Of a stretch of 10,321 bases of DNA, positions 1-8,407 are shown piece by piece; within the stretch, counting starts at the first letter, position 1; each line of letters opens with the position of its first letter. The translations under genes and the position numbers were made by a program. Origin of the DNA: Larix sibirica (lineage: Eukaryota; Streptophyta; Pinopsida; Pinales; Pinaceae); contig NWUY0300044243.1 of NCBI GenBank assembly GCA_004151065.3, positions 8,579 through 18,899 on the forward strand. The letters are read 5' to 3'. The notes under the pieces are model-generated. The model ran no database searches. It saw only the letters and a program-made list of their open reading frames with translations, and was not told the DNA's origin.

Positions 1-882
1 ATTATAGCATCCAAAACCCTAATCCATTAACCGGGATTATATTAAAACCATAATTTCTTAATCATAATTAGTTTACAATGGATTGAAAACCATTGGCCAA
101 AAAGATTGAAATGACCCAATTAAAACATACATGTTTCTTATTTTTATTTTTAGCCCATCGAACCCCCTTTGCTCTAGGGAACCTACAAAGAGTACAACAC
201 ATGTCCAACACAAGGGCATCTATTTTGTCAATTTTATTAGGGTCTACATGTGGCTTCAATTACATAAAATAATCTATCACATTAGTGAAACAACTCACGA
301 GGGGAAAACATATGTTTTGGAGAATTTGAGACTTGTTGGGGAATAACAATAGCCCTCTTTAACAACCATCTGAAGCCCCACTCAAAAAACGTCATTTTAC
401 ATCCTTAAAATGTATATATTCCCATTTAATTAAAGTAACTATAATGTTTGCTTATTTCATTTTTTACACCAAAATATTTCTTATAATAAAACATTTAATT
501 ATAATGAAGTGTAATTATTTTTATAATTGAGTAGTGTCATCTTCCAATTAATATCTTATTGCCAAAACATAAATTGGTAAATTCTTTACGAATTTACTTT
601 TTCATAAGAGAGGTGTAAGGTTCAAAGATTTATCCCTCATTCATACATATCTGTAGTGCATTACTATGAAGTTTATAGATCATGATATTTTTTCATATTC
701 CTAAAGTAAATGAAACTCAAACTTCCTTTATGTTTTGCAAACAATGTTGATCAATAATCAAGAATACAAATAATTTAATCTTGTTCATAATTGGGCCAAC
801 AACCATGTATAAAATTGATGTCTTGTTTTTTTCCTTCTCAACCACGCATTCCATAAAATAAGAGAACCTAAATATACTTCTA
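1..882. other. AT-rich flank, no recognised gene
   Basis: This stretch is AT-rich non-coding DNA. The open frames in it are short (at most about 70 codons, near 131-346 on + and 68-259 on -), overlap each other on opposite strands, and show no motif I recognise. Given the retroelement relic that starts at about 883, part of it could be upstream sequence of that older element, decayed beyond recognition. I looked for a gypsy protease or zinc knuckle here and saw none. Confidence 0.6.
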
Positions 883-1470
883 GGAATTCATAGATATTTT
901 CAAGGATCCTACAAGAGTTCCATGGCAATACCAAATCCAACACCATATTGATATAGATCCCAACACATCGTTACTTAGTTGACCTATCCACTACAAATCC
1001 TTGCTAGAGAATGAAGAAATTTAGTGGCAAATATAGGATATTCTACAAAAGGGAAATATGATCAAGGAAATACACATTTTCGAAGCTCCAATTTTCTCTC
1101 ACCAAGAAAGATTCCACTACAAATCCTTGCTAGAGAATGAAGAAATTTAGTGGCAAATATAGGATCTTCTACACAAGGGACATATGATCAAGGAAATACA
1201 CATTTTGGAAGCTCCAATTTGCTCTCACCCAAGAAAGATGGTAATTGGTCCATGTCCATTAACTATTTCACCCTAAACAAGATCACAAACAAGAACAAGT
1301 ATGTAATCCCTTGCATGATGACCTTTTGTACACATTAAAAGGATACAAATTATTCATAGCCATTGACTTGAAGTTTAGTTATCAGTAAATTTGAAAAACA
1401 TTTTCAAAACCAAAAACAAGTTGCATGTATTGCCTTTGATGTAACGCCAATATGATTTTCTCATTCAAAT
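883..1470 (+). pseudogene. Ty3/gypsy reverse transcriptase relic (second lineage)
   Basis: This is a degraded piece of a Ty3/gypsy polyprotein covering the protease-RT linker and the fingers/palm start of reverse transcriptase. Successive frames read EFIDIFKDP then IQHHID (883-955), matching the 'D-V-F-P ... I-x-H-x-I-D' linker of gypsy elements. LLHKGHMIKE (about 1168-1197), LLSPKKDGNW and NKITNKNKYVIP (1220-1310) match the RT fingers. After a frameshift, LKGYKLFIAIDLK (about 1336-1375) matches the catalytic-Asp motif 'FSKIDLKSGYHQ'. A last decayed trace of 'MPFGLTNAPATFS' lies near 1430-1465. Gag, protease and everything after RT motif 4 are absent. There are several frameshifts and stops, so it is non-functional. 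Its RT wording differs from that of the main element downstream (LKGYKLFIAIDL here, MNGATMFSKINL there), so it is a separate, older insertion and not part of the same copy. Confidence 0.8.
986..1239 (+). repeat. 126-bp tandem duplication inside the RT relic
   Basis: Two adjacent copies, 986-1111 and 1112-1238, both run from ..ccactacaaatccttgc.. to ..caccaagaaagat... The period is 126 bp, with one extra C in copy 2 near 1230 and only a handful of substitutions. 126 is 42 codons, so the duplication itself kept frame. It repeats the stretch from the linker end to the PKKDG motif of the RT relic, so the relic carries that part of the fingers domain twice. Confidence 0.92.
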
Positions 1471-1900
1471 TATCAAGAGATATGTTATGCAACAAATCCA
1501 AAACTTTGAATGCAAAATGATCATTAATGTCACATACCTAGTGACCACACTATGCCTTTGGGGCAATGGGGGTACTTAAATAACTTAAGAAAAATAGTTT
1601 TTCATAATTTAATTATCAATTTACAATGGAAATTAAATATGTAGTCTCCCAAAATAAACATATGCATATATTAAAACATTATAGATAAATTCTAGCATGA
1701 ATGCACTCATACCATGCCAATCAATCCATGCACTAATATATTCATATAACAATAATCTAGACAATAAACATAACATAAATATATATACATGGCATTTCAT
1801 ACATAGTTGGATACTTATCTTAAAATATCCTCCAACGGATTGCAGACTAGGGACGTTCCTCCCAGCTATAGGCACTTTATTATACTATTTATCTCTATAA
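1471..1900. other. AT-rich spacer between the two retroelement relics
   Basis: No gene is recognisable here. The open frames at 1633-1875 (-) and 1697-1900 (+) overlap on opposite strands and look like chance. The one item of note is TGTAGTCTCCC at 1640-1650, which matches the start of the downstream 3' LTR (TGTAGTGTCCC, 7749-7759) at 10 of 11 bases. The sequence after it does not resemble that LTR. Confidence 0.55.
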
Positions 1901-2364
1901 TTTGCTAGTTGGAGTTGTTAATTTATGCGCATAATGATAACTACGTCTATAGGACTCCATTTCCATCACTAGGAATTAATTTATAAAGCTAATATTGATA
2001 TTTTGGATGGTATTATTTTCTGTGTGGTTAAATATGCAAGGTTTCACGCCATTTGTTTGATTAAATTCAAAAAGGATTTTTTGGGTTTTAATATTTTTGT
2101 GTTTTAAATAATTGTGTCCCTAGGTGATTTGTTAGGATTCAACTCAACTTCAGGGGGGTGTTTGTACCATATGAAATTGGAACCCCTGTTTTGATTCCAA
2201 AAAAATAGTTTTCAGAACCTAAATTTTTTATCTACGAAGTTTCCAAAATTTGCATATGCCTTGTGGGGATTGTATTGTTGCCCGAGTATGTGAAGATGTT
2301 AATTAATATAAGTTTTCAAAATTGATCTAGTGTAAAATACATTATTGCAATTTTAAATACTGTA

Positions 2365-2515
2365 AAATATTTTTTAAATGCCTTAATGTGTTGTATTAGA
2401 TTGCCATCAACATGTTTGATGTAATGCCTTAATAAGTTGTAGATTACATTGTTGCAAAATGTTTGACAAAATGCCCAATGGTTGTTGCTATGTGTAAATG
2501 TTTGTAAGCAATGTT
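2365..2515 (+). repeat. Degenerate ~46-bp repeats inside the LTR
   Basis: The phrase aatgcc (t/c)(t/a)aat recurs at about 2378, 2423 and 2470, spaced 45 and 47 bp. Each is followed or preceded by variants of 'gttgtagatt' and 'atgtttga(t/c)'. A weaker fourth unit follows near 2498. The same arrangement, further decayed, is seen in the 3' LTR at about 9940-10085. The repeat therefore predates this insertion and belongs to the family's LTR. Confidence 0.45.
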
Positions 2516-3187
2516 CCATCACGCATACCAAAATAGATTGTGAATCACCTACGAAAAATTAAGAGTTTGTCAATTAAGTGTTTATATAAATGCCTCAATG
2601 AAGAGACTTGTCTTTTTAGATATGGGCTGAGTTATAGCTATATTTGTTTTTTTAATGGGATGGGAGGTTTGGTATCGGTGTGACTTTTATCATTAATAGA
2701 ATTCATGCCTATGAACATGATTTCATGATTATTAATGTAGTAAATCGTAATGGTTTATTATGGGTTGTAATATGAGTAAAATTGATAATGGGATGCTAAG
2801 AGTGAGCATTGACCAAATGTTGTAGGAGTAGTTCAATTAAGGGATGTTGTATATTGTTTGATGATAAATTGAAAATTTGTTTTACCATTCAAAGATGTTA
2901 TAAATATATGTGTCAAATAAATTAGTGGATACAATATGTCTTAAGGATGAGGGTTTGACAAAACATTTCAACCAAAAATGTAGGTGTAGTAGTGAATCAT
3001 ATTAATGCATGATTTGAATTAAGTAAACAATATTTGGAATGTATTGAGTCTGATCATAGTATTATAATTACCTCCAAGTCTTGTATCAATATGATTTCAT
3101 ATGATAGTTGAGTTTAGTCCTTAATATATAAAATAAATAAATCATTCTTATTTTGATTTTAGTTTCTATCGTAAGTTTTGTTGACCG

Positions 3188-3204
3188 GTAAGGTGAGACC
3201 TTAC
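3188..3204 (+). other. Perfect inverted repeat at the 5' LTR end
   Basis: GTAAGGT, a 3-base loop GAG, then ACCTTAC: a perfect 7-bp stem that stops one base before the LTR end at 3205 and three bases before the primer binding site. In RNA it could form a small hairpin beside the tRNA primer. Its right arm is also the LTR terminal sequence that pairs with the LTR start at 7749. Confidence 0.7.
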
Positions 3205-3207
3205 ATA

Positions 3208-3222
3208 TGGTATCAAAGTTGG
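3208..3222 (+). other. Primer binding site, initiator-Met tRNA type
   Basis: TGGTATCAAAGTTGG follows the LTR end after a TA spacer. It matches the plant iMet-type primer site (TGGTATCAGAGC...) except for G-to-A and C-to-T changes at positions 9, 12 and 13. Reverse transcription would start here on tRNA-iMet. The transitions fit cytosine deamination on one or the other strand. Confidence 0.85.
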
Positions 3223-3334
3223 TTTAAACTTTAGGACCTAGGGCTTACATGCTAATGTTTTTGTGGCGATTATTGTTAAGAATTTAAATATATAAATTTG
3301 ATATATGAATGCTACTTGATCAAGTTAAGTAATC

Positions 3335-4400
3335 ATGGTGATATTTATAGGACATAGAAGAAGGGGGGAACCTTCACCTCCACCTTCTAGGGCTAACGAG
3401 TCTGAGCGAATATCCATCAAGGAAGTAAGGGATATGATATTATAGTTTCAAAGGATGACATAAGTTTTGATTAATATAATTAAATGAAATTTCTCAGCGT
3501 TTGGATCTTCATTGCAAACAAAAAGGCAAGAAACACCATATAATGGAGATTGTGCATAGAGAGTTGGAAAAAGTTAAGCTTTATATCTTTAAGGATACCA
3601 CCAAAGGGGAGGTAGTAGAAGCTTGGTTGGAAAACATGTGCCTATGTTTTGATTTACGGAGCTATTCTAGCAACCAAAAGGCCAAGTTGGTTTTCTACCA
3701 GCTTAAGGAAAGTGCTTTACTATGGTGGAGAAATTTGGAATCTCAATTGGGATATATATTTCTACTTTGACTTGGGAACAATTTGAAGATGAATTTTGAA
3801 AAAAATACATTTCAGCAGAATATTTGGAATGAAACTTGAATGAGTTCCATGATGTTAATTAAGTAAGGAACTAAGATTGTTCTTGAATATGTGGCTTGAT
3901 TCATGGAGTCGCTTAGATATGCTACATATCTAAATACTGAAAGCTTGAAGGTAAACAAGTTTTTGTATGGGTTGGATCCTTTGTTAAAGGAAAAAGTGTG
4001 CATTTTGATGCCTACAATGTTGCATGAGGTAGTGGAAAAATTGACAATAGCCGAGGAAGCAATGTTAGGAAGAAAAGGTGTGGATAAAGCTTCCAATTCT
4101 ATTGCACCATCATTCCATGGGAAACCTACTCAGAGGGGAAATCATGGAATCATTCATAAGGAAGGTTATTCACATTAGAGGGGGTTTCTAAAAAGTCATA
4201 CTTCTAAGAACCATAAATATTATCCTAAGCATCGGTTTCGATAAAGTGGTGCTCATACTCGAGTTTATTTAGAGCTCAACACAATATCCAAATAAAAGGG
4301 TCAAATTGATAAGAACTACTCTGACTAATAGATGTTGGAATTGTGGAGGACCTAATTATGAACAAGATTTCCCTGAAAAGAAGATTGTGGCACAACCATA
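3335..4400 (+). pseudogene. gag: gag (capsid and nucleocapsid), frame-broken
   Basis: Gag forms the virus-like particle and packages the element RNA in the cytoplasm. The likely start is ATG 3335, which opens a basic, proline-rich N-terminus (RRRGEPSPPPSR) and is closed by TAG at 3443. The frame at 3501-3767 then carries a typical plant retrotransposon capsid region: EVVEAWLENM, followed by a Trp-Trp pair in SALLWWRNLE. A shifted frame continues LTWEQFEDEF (about 3764-3800), and the frame 3903-4175 covers the capsid C-terminal part, including LKVNKFLYGL and IAEEAMLGRKG. The nucleocapsid zinc knuckle is at 4333-4374, CWNCGGPNYEQDF. Compared with CX2CX3HX4C, both first cysteines are present, but His is Asn and the last Cys is Phe, so zinc binding should be lost. 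At least three frame breaks make it non-functional. Confidence 0.85.
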
Positions 4401-4800
4401 CCAAGACTATAATATTGTTAGGGATATAGTAAATTCCCACAAGATCCATGTAACTGTGCATAATCGTCAAGATGAGCATCAGTATTCAGTGATGGTATGG
4501 ACATAACTATTTTAATTGATCCCATTGCATCCGAGAATTGTATTTATCCTAATTCTTTATTGAAGTGTAAATTAGTGGCAGTAGAGAAAAATGATTTTGA
4601 TCAGGTTGAGATGACCTTTCGTCATTCTCAAAGAGTAGAATCTTTAGTACATGAGTTCCCTATAGACTTGGGAGTGTGTATCACACATGTGAACCTTTAT
4701 GTGACATATCTTGGACAATATGATTTAATTATAAGGATGGATTTTTCTTGAATCCCAATGGGATATACTAGAATATCAAAGTAAAACCCTTCAGTTTGTA
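4401..4800 (+). pseudogene. Retropepsin-like aspartic protease, inactive
   Basis: This would cleave the Gag-Pol polyprotein. An upstream stretch, VTVHNRQDEHQYS (about 4449-4490), is the usual lead-in to the gypsy protease. The protease itself is in the frame 4497-4748 and contains ILIDPIASENCIYP at about 4509-4550, corresponding to the 'LIDSGAS..FI' active-site loop. The catalytic Asp (codon 4518-4520) is kept, but the Ser-Gly that follows is Pro-Ile. The second half includes VNLYVTYLGQYDLIIRMDF, matching the 'YDVILGMDWL' flap-side motif with Gly-to-Arg change, and then hits a stop at 4749. A frameshift near 4490 separates it from the zinc-knuckle frame. Non-functional. Confidence 0.8.
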
Positions 4801-4959
4801 AGTGACGAGGGCCAATCTATGGTTCTCCAGGGGGGAAATAGATATGTTTCCTTAAGACTAATTTCATTTTTGTAATTGAGACAAAGACTCAGAAAATGAT
4901 GTAAAATGTATCTTGTGATGACCTTAAATTAGGGATATCTTTCATCCCTAGAGAAATAT

Positions 4960-5797
4960 CATCTTCTTTCAGAATTTACTGATGTTTTTCCTAATGAGTT
5001 GCTTGCTACCTCCAAAGCGTGAGATTGAATTTTCCATTGAACTAAAACCTAGTACAAAACTACTATCCAAATATTTCTATCGAATGTATGTGCCTAAAAT
5101 TTGAGAGTTGTAGGTCCAAGTTCAATAATTATTGAATCGTGGTATGATTAGACCCAATGTTTCAGCTTGGAGAGCTCCAATGATATTTGTAAATAAGGAT
5201 GGATTTCTTCGAATCATTATTGATTACAGGCAGTTTAAACAAGTAAAATAAATCAATATCATTTACCTTGCATTACTAATTGATTTGATCAAATGAATGG
5301 AGCCACCATGTTTTCCAAGATCAATCTTCAATATGGGTATCACCAACTTAGATTTAAGGAATATTTTATTCCTAAAACTACTTTTCTAACTCGTTTTGGG
5401 CATTACAATTTTGTGGTGGTTCCTTTTGGGTTATATGCTCCAGGAGTATTTATGAGTATGATGAATGGGGTATTTCGTAAGTACTTGGAAATGCTTATTC
5501 AAGTGTTCCTTGATGATATCTTAATTTATTCCAAGACTCCAAAATAGCACGAGGAACACTTAAGATTGGTTTTGCAATGCTTGAGAGAAAATAAGATTTA
5601 TGCCAAAATGTCCAAATGTTCTTTCTTCCAATCAAAAATCGATTATCTTGGACATTATTTCTAGTGAAGGCATAGTTGTTGATCCAACAAAGATAGATGC
5701 TATTTCAAAAAGGCCAGCACCCTCTAATTTACATGAAGTATGTAGTTCCATGGGTGTAGTAGGGTATTACAGAATATTCATGGAAGGATTTACTTAG
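4960..5797 (+). pseudogene. pol: Reverse transcriptase domain, broken
   Basis: This is the RNA-dependent DNA polymerase of the element. The linker reads EFTDVFPNEL at about 4972-5001, then in a shifted frame REIEFSIELKP (from about 5018). The fingers follow with GMIRPNVSAWRAP and IDYRQF, interrupted by stops. The longest open part, 5293-5544, has MFSKINLQYGYHQL (catalytic-Asp motif with Asp replaced by Asn), PKTTFLTRFGHYNF, VPFGLYAPGVF (one residue shorter than the usual 'LTNAP') and the catalytic FLDD at 5506-5517, followed by a stop at 5545. The thumb/connection continues HEEHLRLVLQCLRENKIYAK, a frameshift near 5610, then EGIVVDPTKIDAI and [10 protein letters not shown] to 5797. About ten residues of the usual connection are missing after that point. 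Confidence 0.92.
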
Positions 5798-6297
5798 GAA
5801 AGGACCAAGGTTTAAATGGAGAGATGAGTGTGATCGATATTTTTCCATCCTAAAGCAATGTTTGACTTCAACTCAAATTCTAAAGGTACTAGATATGGAT
5901 TTATGGCCATTTATAGTGTGCACGGATGCATTGAAGGATGGATTGGGTGTATTACTATCACACGATGGTAGGGTGATTGCTTATGCCTCTCAAAAATTAA
6001 GACCACATGAAGAAAACTATGCAACTCATGATTTGGAACTAGAAACCATAGTTCATGCTTTGAGGATTTGGTGACCTTATTTGTTGGATAGGAAATTTGA
6101 GTTAAAGATAGATCATAGAGGATTGCAACATAGATTTTCAAAAATTGATCTCAATGTTAGACAAAGACTATGGCCATAGGTCTTGAGTGATTATGATTTT
6201 GACATAACTTACATCAAGGGTACTTTGAATAGAGTGGCTAATGCACTCGGTCAAAGACCACACATCTTCTTGGTAATTCCATTGAAGGTTGATTTAT
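5798..6297 (+). pseudogene. pol: RNase H domain, inactive
   Basis: RNase H removes the RNA template during reverse transcription. The frame runs from about 5798 ([14 protein letters not shown]) through 6073. It contains [13 protein letters not shown] with the first catalytic Asp at 5925-5927, [20 protein letters not shown], and the Glu-containing [13 protein letters not shown]. After a TGA at 6073-6075 it continues LDRKFELKIDHRGLQH, with the third acidic residue at 6111-6113, and ends DITYIKGTLNRVANALGQRP. The last catalytic Asp of the family motif VADALSRRP is Asn here (codon 6240-6242), a single G-to-A change. That loss plus internal stops should abolish activity. Confidence 0.9.
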
Positions 6298-6399
6298 GAG
6301 ATCACAAGATGGAGAAGATTGGTATAAGTTAGAGTTGTCATATGTGGGAAAAAGACTTGTAAAAGCAAGATGGAGAGGCATAAATGTGATGATGATGGA

Positions 6400-7420
6400 A
6401 TGGTGATATTCATGAATAAAATTGTAGTTCCAAATAGAGATGGATTGTGTAAGCTCATTTTGAAAGAAGCTCATCGTTCTTTGTATATATATCACATAGT
6501 ATTCAAAATATGTATACATATCTAAAACAAACTTTTTTGGGACTAGCATGAAGAAGGATATAGCTCTTTTTGTGGAAAAGTGTTTGGAATTTTAGTTATT
6601 AAGTCATAACATGGTCATCCAGCGGGATTGTTGCAACCACATAATATTCCATAATCTAAATGGGAAAAAATATCTATAGATTTTATTGTTGAATTACTTG
6701 AAATGACCAGGAGGCATAATTCAATTTTGGTGTTGGAGGACAAACTTACTAAGAGTGCCCCTTTTTAACATGTTAAATATACTTATAAATGTCCTGATAT
6801 AACATAGGTATTTATCAATAAAATTGTTACATTTCATGGTTTTCCTAAGAAAATCATATAATATAGGGCATATGTTTTCACATTCATATCTTGGACTAGT
6901 TGTCATGCAACCCTTGAAACTAAATTGAATTTCAGTACAACATATCATCCATAAATAAATGGTCAAACATAAATACTGAATCAAGTCTTAGAATACATGC
7001 TCTAAATGAATGTGATGGATCAACAAACCAAGTGGGAATAATATCTTCCACTAGTGGAATTTGCATACAACAATAGTTATCACCACTCTCTCGTAAGGCA
7101 CCTTATGAGCTATTATATGGGATACCTTGTAGAAAACCCCTAGGTTGGGATAGGCTAGATGTCAGAATCTTGGTAGGAATTGAAATGCTTCGGGAAATGG
7201 AAGACCATGTATCTCGTATAAGGAAAATATTGAAGGAGGAACATGATAGGAAAAAGACTTATGCTGGTATGCGTAGAATTGATCATAGTTATGAAGAGGG
7301 GGGATTTGTTTTCCTTCGAGTAAAACCTTAAAAAACATCCATTACATTTGGAAAAGGATCTAAATTATCTCCTTGATTTGTTGGGCCTTTTGAGATCTTA
7401 GGAAAGATTGGATTTGTGCC
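6400..7420 (+). pseudogene. pol: Integrase with GPF module, inactive
   Basis: This would insert the cDNA into the genome. The N-terminal HHCC zinc finger is partly visible: EAHRSLY near 6466 with a later His, and VEKCLEF at about 6572-6592, where the second Cys is Phe followed by TAG. HPAGLLQPHNIP (about 6616) and WEKISIDFIVELLEMTRRHN (6661-6720) lead into the catalytic core, and its first Asp (6679-6681) is kept. The second catalytic Asp is Tyr (TAT 6862-6864), directly after an in-frame TAA. The catalytic Glu is replaced by TAA at 6970-6972. Better preserved parts are LNFSTTYHP, WEEYLPLVEFAYNNSYH-like sequence (about 7030-7080, with one stop), and VSRIRKILKEEHDRKKTYAG with SYEEGGFVFLRVKP (7210-7328). 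The GPF motif lies at 7383-7391. Two of the three DDE residues are lost. Confidence 0.9.
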
Positions 7421-7714
7421 ATATCATCTTTCTCTACTGCCAGTTCTTCATCATATTCATAATATATTAACGTTGCAATGTTGCATAAATTTGTGCATGA
7501 TCCCTCTCATATTCTATATTGGCATCACTTGTAGGTTGCATACGAGGGGAATCTGAAGGTAGATTCAGTTCATATATTAGACAATATCACTCGATAACTC
7601 AGGTGTCTCCTGGTGGACCAAATAAAGGTCCAATGGGACCTGTAAAGTCCTATTTATACTACATGAGAGGATGCATACACTATATGTCTAGAATTTCCTT
7701 TTTTGTTTAATTAA
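7421..7714 (+). pseudogene. Chromodomain-like C-terminal tail of integrase
   Basis: In chromoviruses a chromodomain at the integrase C-terminus guides insertion to particular chromatin. After the GPF module, frames here can be followed through a decayed 'H-D-V-F-H-V' region (about 7460-7510) and VHILDNITR (about 7570-7596), matching the 'ILDRR...LR' segment. Then IKVQWD (7622-7639) and SPIYTT-stop-EDAYT with EFPFLFN to a TAA at 7712-7714 match the K-V-x-W ... S-x-x-x-A-T-W-E ... Y/F-P-x-L-F pattern. The Trp of ATWE is TGA (7664-7666), a single G-to-A change. The assignment to a Tekay/Del-type chromodomain is an inference from this pattern and is less certain than the enzyme domains. Confidence 0.65.
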
Positions 7715-7735
7715 ATTTCAGGCCAAGTTGATCCC

Positions 7736-7746
7736 AAGAGGGGAAG
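7736..7746 (+). other. Polypurine tract
   Basis: AAGAGGGGAAG, followed by a TA spacer and the TG of the 3' LTR. This purine run primes plus-strand synthesis in LTR retrotransposons. Its position just after the end of pol and just before an LTR-type start is canonical. Confidence 0.85.
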
Positions 7747-7869
7747 TATGTAGTGTCCCATCTTGGCTGGTATAGTTTTGTGACACCAAAAGAGGGTGAT
7801 TTTTTATGGACTAGGTATGCCAGAATTATATATTATGGACCTGGTTGGGTCACTTGACCTTGTGAACGT

Positions 7870-7916
7870 TCACACACACACACACACACAAACACACACG
7901 CGCGCGCGCGCGCGCG
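7870..7916 (+). repeat. Compound (CA)n(CG)9 microsatellite
   Basis: Ten CA units at 7871-7890, an extra A, four AC units, then nine CG units at 7899-7916. It lies about 120 bp inside the 3' LTR. Alternating purine-pyrimidine DNA of this kind can adopt the Z form. It is by far the most GC-rich patch in the window. Confidence 0.97.
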
Positions 7917-8407
7917 ATTGCATCTCATTTTATGTATGTTTCATTATGTTTGATTATGTGTATCAAATCAATTTGATTAAGACCGTGTTATATGTATGTT
8001 TCTTTTTATGCATCCAGTTAATGACATGGATTAGGACATATGATTGTGACATGGATGAACATTGTTGTGTGGATTATGATCTTGTCGATGATACATGAAT
8101 TGCATGATTATATAGGCTTAACCTTGTAATGAGTAGGATTCGGCAGGGAACTTAGTTACTTGCTGACAAGGATGCTCGAATTAGAAATGACCATGGAATT
8201 CATGTACACATTTGTGTAAAATGTGATTAAGTTAATTCATTATGAGTTTTAATTAATAATCTTAATATATGAGGTTATGATGTAAGCAGGTCTAGGGAAA
8301 TGATGCCTTTCCAACAAGACCATCATATGGGTATGAGATCTCAACCAGTACCTTGAGGGAAACACAAGGTTTCAAGTAGAACATATGATAATCCATGGAG
8401 GTTATTG

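Larger units (their letters stand above)
1902..3205 (+). repeat. 5' LTR remnant, truncated at its 5' side
   Basis: The segment from about 1905 to 2729 aligns colinearly with 9477-10321. Examples are the shared blocks ..ccatttccatcactagg.. (1956 and 9528) and ..tttgacaaaatgcccaatg.. (2462 and 10028). Its right end, GGTGAGACCTTACA at 3192-3205, abuts the primer binding site and ends in the expected CA. Its left end does not begin with TG next to the LTR start sequence seen at 7749. Homology to the 3' copy simply stops near 1902-1911. This remnant therefore covers only the downstream part of R/U5. U3 and the promoter are missing. Confidence 0.82.

Noticed and set aside
335-345. TGTTGGGGAAT, resembling the start of some Ty1/copia LTRs
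   Set aside because: There is no second copy in the window, no matching LTR end and no polypurine tract before it. One short match is not enough.
131-346. 71-codon open frame on the + strand
   Set aside because: No recognisable domain, overlapped by an antisense frame, and base composition like the non-coding flank.
3812-4096. 94-codon open frame on the - strand
   Set aside because: It is antisense to the capsid region of gag, which is clearly recognisable on the + strand.
6238-6549. 103-codon open frame on the - strand
   Set aside because: It is antisense to the RNase H-integrase region of the pol relic and has no motif of its own.
7899-7916. CpG island of a host gene promoter
   Set aside because: It is a pure dinucleotide run of 18 bases in AT-rich LTR sequence, not an extended CpG-rich region.
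7796-8098. 100-codon open frame on the + strand
   Set aside because: It is kept open by the CA/CG tract, which gives alternating Thr-His and Arg-Ala runs, and lies wholly in LTR U3. No domain is recognisable.
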